Shown piece by piece: positions 56,786-58,551 of a stretch of DNA of 58,551 bases (position 1 is the first letter of the stretch; every line of letters begins with the position of its first letter). The translations under genes and the position numbers were made by a program. The DNA lies in the NCBI RefSeq assembly GCF_002101785.1, contig NZ_LQPJ01000147.1:1-58551 (forward strand). Reading direction: 5' to 3'. This DNA is from Mycobacterium palustre. Its GTDB lineage: Bacteria > Actinomycetota > Actinomycetes > Mycobacteriales > Mycobacteriaceae. The notes under the pieces were generated by a model, which worked only from the letters and a program-made list of their open reading frames with translations, did no database searches and was not told the origin of the DNA.

Positions 56786-57724
56786 ATGACTCACGCGATC
56801 AGGCCCGTGGACTTCGACAACCTGAAAACGATGACCTACGAGGTCACCGACCGGGTCGCGCGGATCACGTTCAACCGCCCGGAAAAGGGCAACGCGATCG
56901 TCGCCGACACCCCGCTGGAGCTGTCGGCGCTGGTCGAGCGCGCCGACCTGGACCCGGCGGTGCACGTCATCCTGGTGTCGGGCCGCGGCGCGGGCTTCTG
57001 CGCGGGCTTCGATTTGAGCGCCTATGCCGACGGCACCGGCTCGGCCGGCGGCACCGGGGCTTACGCAGGCACCGTGCTCGACGGCAAGACGCAGGCGGTC
57101 AACCACCTGCCGAACCAGCCGTGGGACCCGATGATCGACTACCAGATGATGAGCCGCTTCGTGCGCGGATTCTCCAGCCTGATGCACGCCGACAAGCCGA
57201 CGGTGGTCAAGATCCACGGCTACTGCGTGGCCGGCGGCACCGACATCGCGCTGCACGCCGACCAGGTGATCGCGGCCGCGGACGCCAAGATCGGCTACCC
57301 GCCCACCCGCGTGTGGGGCGTGCCGGCGGCGGGGCTGTGGGCGCACCGGCTCGGCGATCAGCGCGCCAAACGCCTGCTGCTGACCGGGGATTGCATCACC
57401 GGCGCGCAGGCCGCCGAGTGGGGCCTGGCCGTCGAGGCTCCAGATCCCGAGGACCTCGACGAGCGCACCGAGCGGCTGGTGCAGCGGATCGCCGCGGTGC
57501 CGGTCAACCAGCTGATCATGGTCAAGCTCGCGCTGAATTCCGCTCTGCTGCAACAGGGTGTGGCCACCAGCAGGATGGTCAGCACCGTCTTCGACGGCGT
57601 CGCCCGGCACACCCCCGAGGGGCACGCCTTCGTCGCCGACGCGGTCGAGCACGGCTTCCGCGAGGCCGTGCGGCACCGCGACGAGCCCTTCGGCGACCAC
57701 GGCCGCCGCGCGTCGCAGGTGTGA
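56786..57724 (+). CDS. echA4: enoyl-CoA hydratase EchA4
   Basis: 312 residues. Crotonase fold: oxyanion residues in GRGAGFCAGFDLSAYADG and KIHGYCVAGGTDIALHADQV, and the third segment IGYPPTRVWGVPAAGLWA in place of the usual Glu-containing loop. The ATG at 56786 lies 8 bases after fadE8, giving a fadE8-echA4 operon for beta-oxidation of an unidentified acyl-CoA. It is followed by the PaaX-like regulator gene, 13 bp downstream. Confidence 0.93.
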   Translation: MTHAIRPVDFDNLKTMTYEVTDRVARITFNRPEKGNAIVADTPLELSALVERADLDPAVHVILVSGRGAGFCAGFDLSAYADGTGSAGGTGAYAGTVLDGKTQAVNHLPNQPWDPMIDYQMMSRFVRGFSSLMHADKPTVVKIHGYCVAGGTDIALHADQVIAAADAKIGYPPTRVWGVPAAGLWAHRLGDQRAKRLLLTGDCITGAQAAEWGLAVEAPDPEDLDERTERLVQRIAAVPVNQLIMVKLALNSALLQQGVATSRMVSTVFDGVARHTPEGHAFVADAVEHGFREAVRHRDEPFGDHGRRASQV

Positions 57725-57737
57725 GCGGGCGCAGGAC

Positions 57738-58487
57738 ATGGCGAACATGACGGCCCGGTCGGTGGTGCTTAGCGTGCTGCTCGGTGCCCACCCGGCGTGG
57801 GCGACGGCCAGCGAATTGATCGCCCTGACAACCGATTTCGGCATCAAGGAGTCGACGCTGCGGGTAGCGCTGACCCGCATGGTGGCCGCGGGCGACCTGA
57901 TCCGCTCGGCCGACGGCTACCGGCTCTCGGATCGGTTGCTGGCCCGCCAGCGCCGCCAGGACGACGCGATCGACCCGCGGACCCGGGCGTGGCACGGCGA
58001 CTGGGTGGTGCTGATCGTCACCAGCGTGGGCACCGACGCCCGCACCCGGGCGGCGCTGCGAAACAGCCTGTACGACAAGCGCTTCGGCGAGCTGCGGGAG
58101 GGGGTGTGGATGCGGCCCGACAACCTCGACATCGATCTGGGGTCCGACGTCGCCGCCCGGGTGCGGGTGCTCAAGGCGCGCGACGACGCGCCGGTCGAAC
58201 TGGCCGGCCAGCTGTGGGACCTGCCGGCGTGGGCGGCAACCGGTCACCGGCTGCTCGACGAGCTGACCCGAAAAGATCAAGCCGCCGACGTTCCCGGCCG
58301 GTTCGTGGCGGCCGCGGCGACGGTGCGCCACCTGCTCACCGACCCCATGCTGCCCGCCGGGCTGCTGCCCGCCGACTGGCCCGGCGCACGGCTGCGCGCC
58401 GCGTATCACGCTTTCGCCACCGAACTGCTGCAACGACGCGACGCGGTGGCGCGCAAGGACGGGACGCAACTCTTGGAGGCTCCCTAA
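57738..58487 (+). CDS. PaaX-family transcriptional regulator
   Basis: 249 residues. The N-terminal winged-helix DNA-binding domain is SVVLSVLLGAHPAWATASEL and STLRVALTRMVAAGDLIRSA. The central PaaX domain contains RAWHGDWVVLIVTSVGTDAR and LREGVWMRPDNLDIDLGSD. PaaX proteins are acyl-CoA-responsive repressors of aromatic or fatty-acid degradation genes. Its place at the end of fadE8-echA4 suggests it controls that operon, perhaps through the palindrome at 55105-55140. ATG 57738 is used; the H37Rv product (Rv0674) starts a few residues later. Confidence 0.92.
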   Translation: MANMTARSVVLSVLLGAHPAWATASELIALTTDFGIKESTLRVALTRMVAAGDLIRSADGYRLSDRLLARQRRQDDAIDPRTRAWHGDWVVLIVTSVGTDARTRAALRNSLYDKRFGELREGVWMRPDNLDIDLGSDVAARVRVLKARDDAPVELAGQLWDLPAWAATGHRLLDELTRKDQAADVPGRFVAAAATVRHLLTDPMLPAGLLPADWPGARLRAAYHAFATELLQRRDAVARKDGTQLLEAP

Positions 58488-58551
58488 TGCGTTTGTCAAG
58501 CCGCGTTGGTGCTGCCGGCCGGGTTGTAGGGCTGTCGGGTGCGCAACATGG
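58488..58551. other. window tail without a supported gene
   Basis: The 64 bases after the PaaX gene hold no complete ORF. They start TGCGTTTGTCAAGCCGCGTT and end in a possible ATG at the edge. I cannot tell whether a gene or an insertion-sequence end begins here. Confidence 0.3.

Overview
The window is a contiguous stretch of a Mycobacterium chromosome, most likely a slow grower. Evidence: GC-rich coding throughout, frequent GTG/TTG starts, a mycolic-acid dehydratase operon (hadABC), four tandem mycolic-acid methyltransferases (mmaA4-A3-A2-A1), and a gene order that, from memory, follows M. tuberculosis H37Rv Rv0629c to Rv0674 (recD ... PaaX-like regulator) almost gene for gene. No species is assigned.

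Layout. 1-0.96 kb: the 3' end of a 13E12-type HNH gene and a decayed short-chain dehydrogenase. 0.96-9.3 kb: minus-strand recC-recB-recD with overlapping start/stop codons. 9.4-15.5 kb: an accessory block that, as I recall, H37Rv lacks: nitroreductase, membrane-anchored methyltransferase, stand-alone HNH nuclease, cyanase, and a molybdopterin oxidoreductase without its Fe-S cysteines plus a small helical partner. 15.6-18.3 kb: echA3, a membrane-anchored protein, a metallo-beta-lactamase-fold hydrolase and an orphan VapB-like antitoxin. 18.4-23.1 kb: tRNA-Thr, tRNA-Met, rpmG, hadABC, tRNA-Trp, secE, nusG, rplK and rplA, all on the plus strand. 23.2-25.1 kb: an ECF sigma factor with its YCII/DGPF partner. 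25.2-31.9 kb: mmaA4-A1, lipG, an ABC1/UbiB kinase-like gene and a DinB-fold gene, minus strand. 31.9-37.6 kb: a GH38 alpha-mannosidase, a SurA/FabD2-like protein and a ROK sugar kinase. 37.65-38.9 kb: L10 leader, rplJ, rplL and a terminator. 38.9-42.4 kb: a TetR regulator divergent from a carotenoid oxygenase, then mkl. 42.4-50.3 kb: rpoB-rpoC closed by a strong terminator. 50.3-53.4 kb: an accessory type VII secretion-linked toxin/immunity cassette with several frame breaks. 53.5-58.5 kb: end (endonuclease IV), lpqP, fadE8, echA4 and a PaaX-like regulator.

The core genes cover DNA end processing (RecBCD, End), transcription and translation (RpoBC, NusG, SecE, L1, L7/L12, L10, L11, L33, three tRNAs) and mycolate synthesis (HadABC elongation dehydratases, MmaA tailoring enzymes, Mkl ATPase of Mce importers). 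The most noteworthy points are the toxin cassette behind rpoC, the all-cysteine-lost Mo enzyme, a natural serine at HadA position 61 (the thiacetazone/isoxyl target cysteine in M. tuberculosis), the complete mmaA4-A1 set including mmaA3, and an L10 leader with an attenuator-like hairpin. Comparisons with H37Rv are from memory and were not computed.
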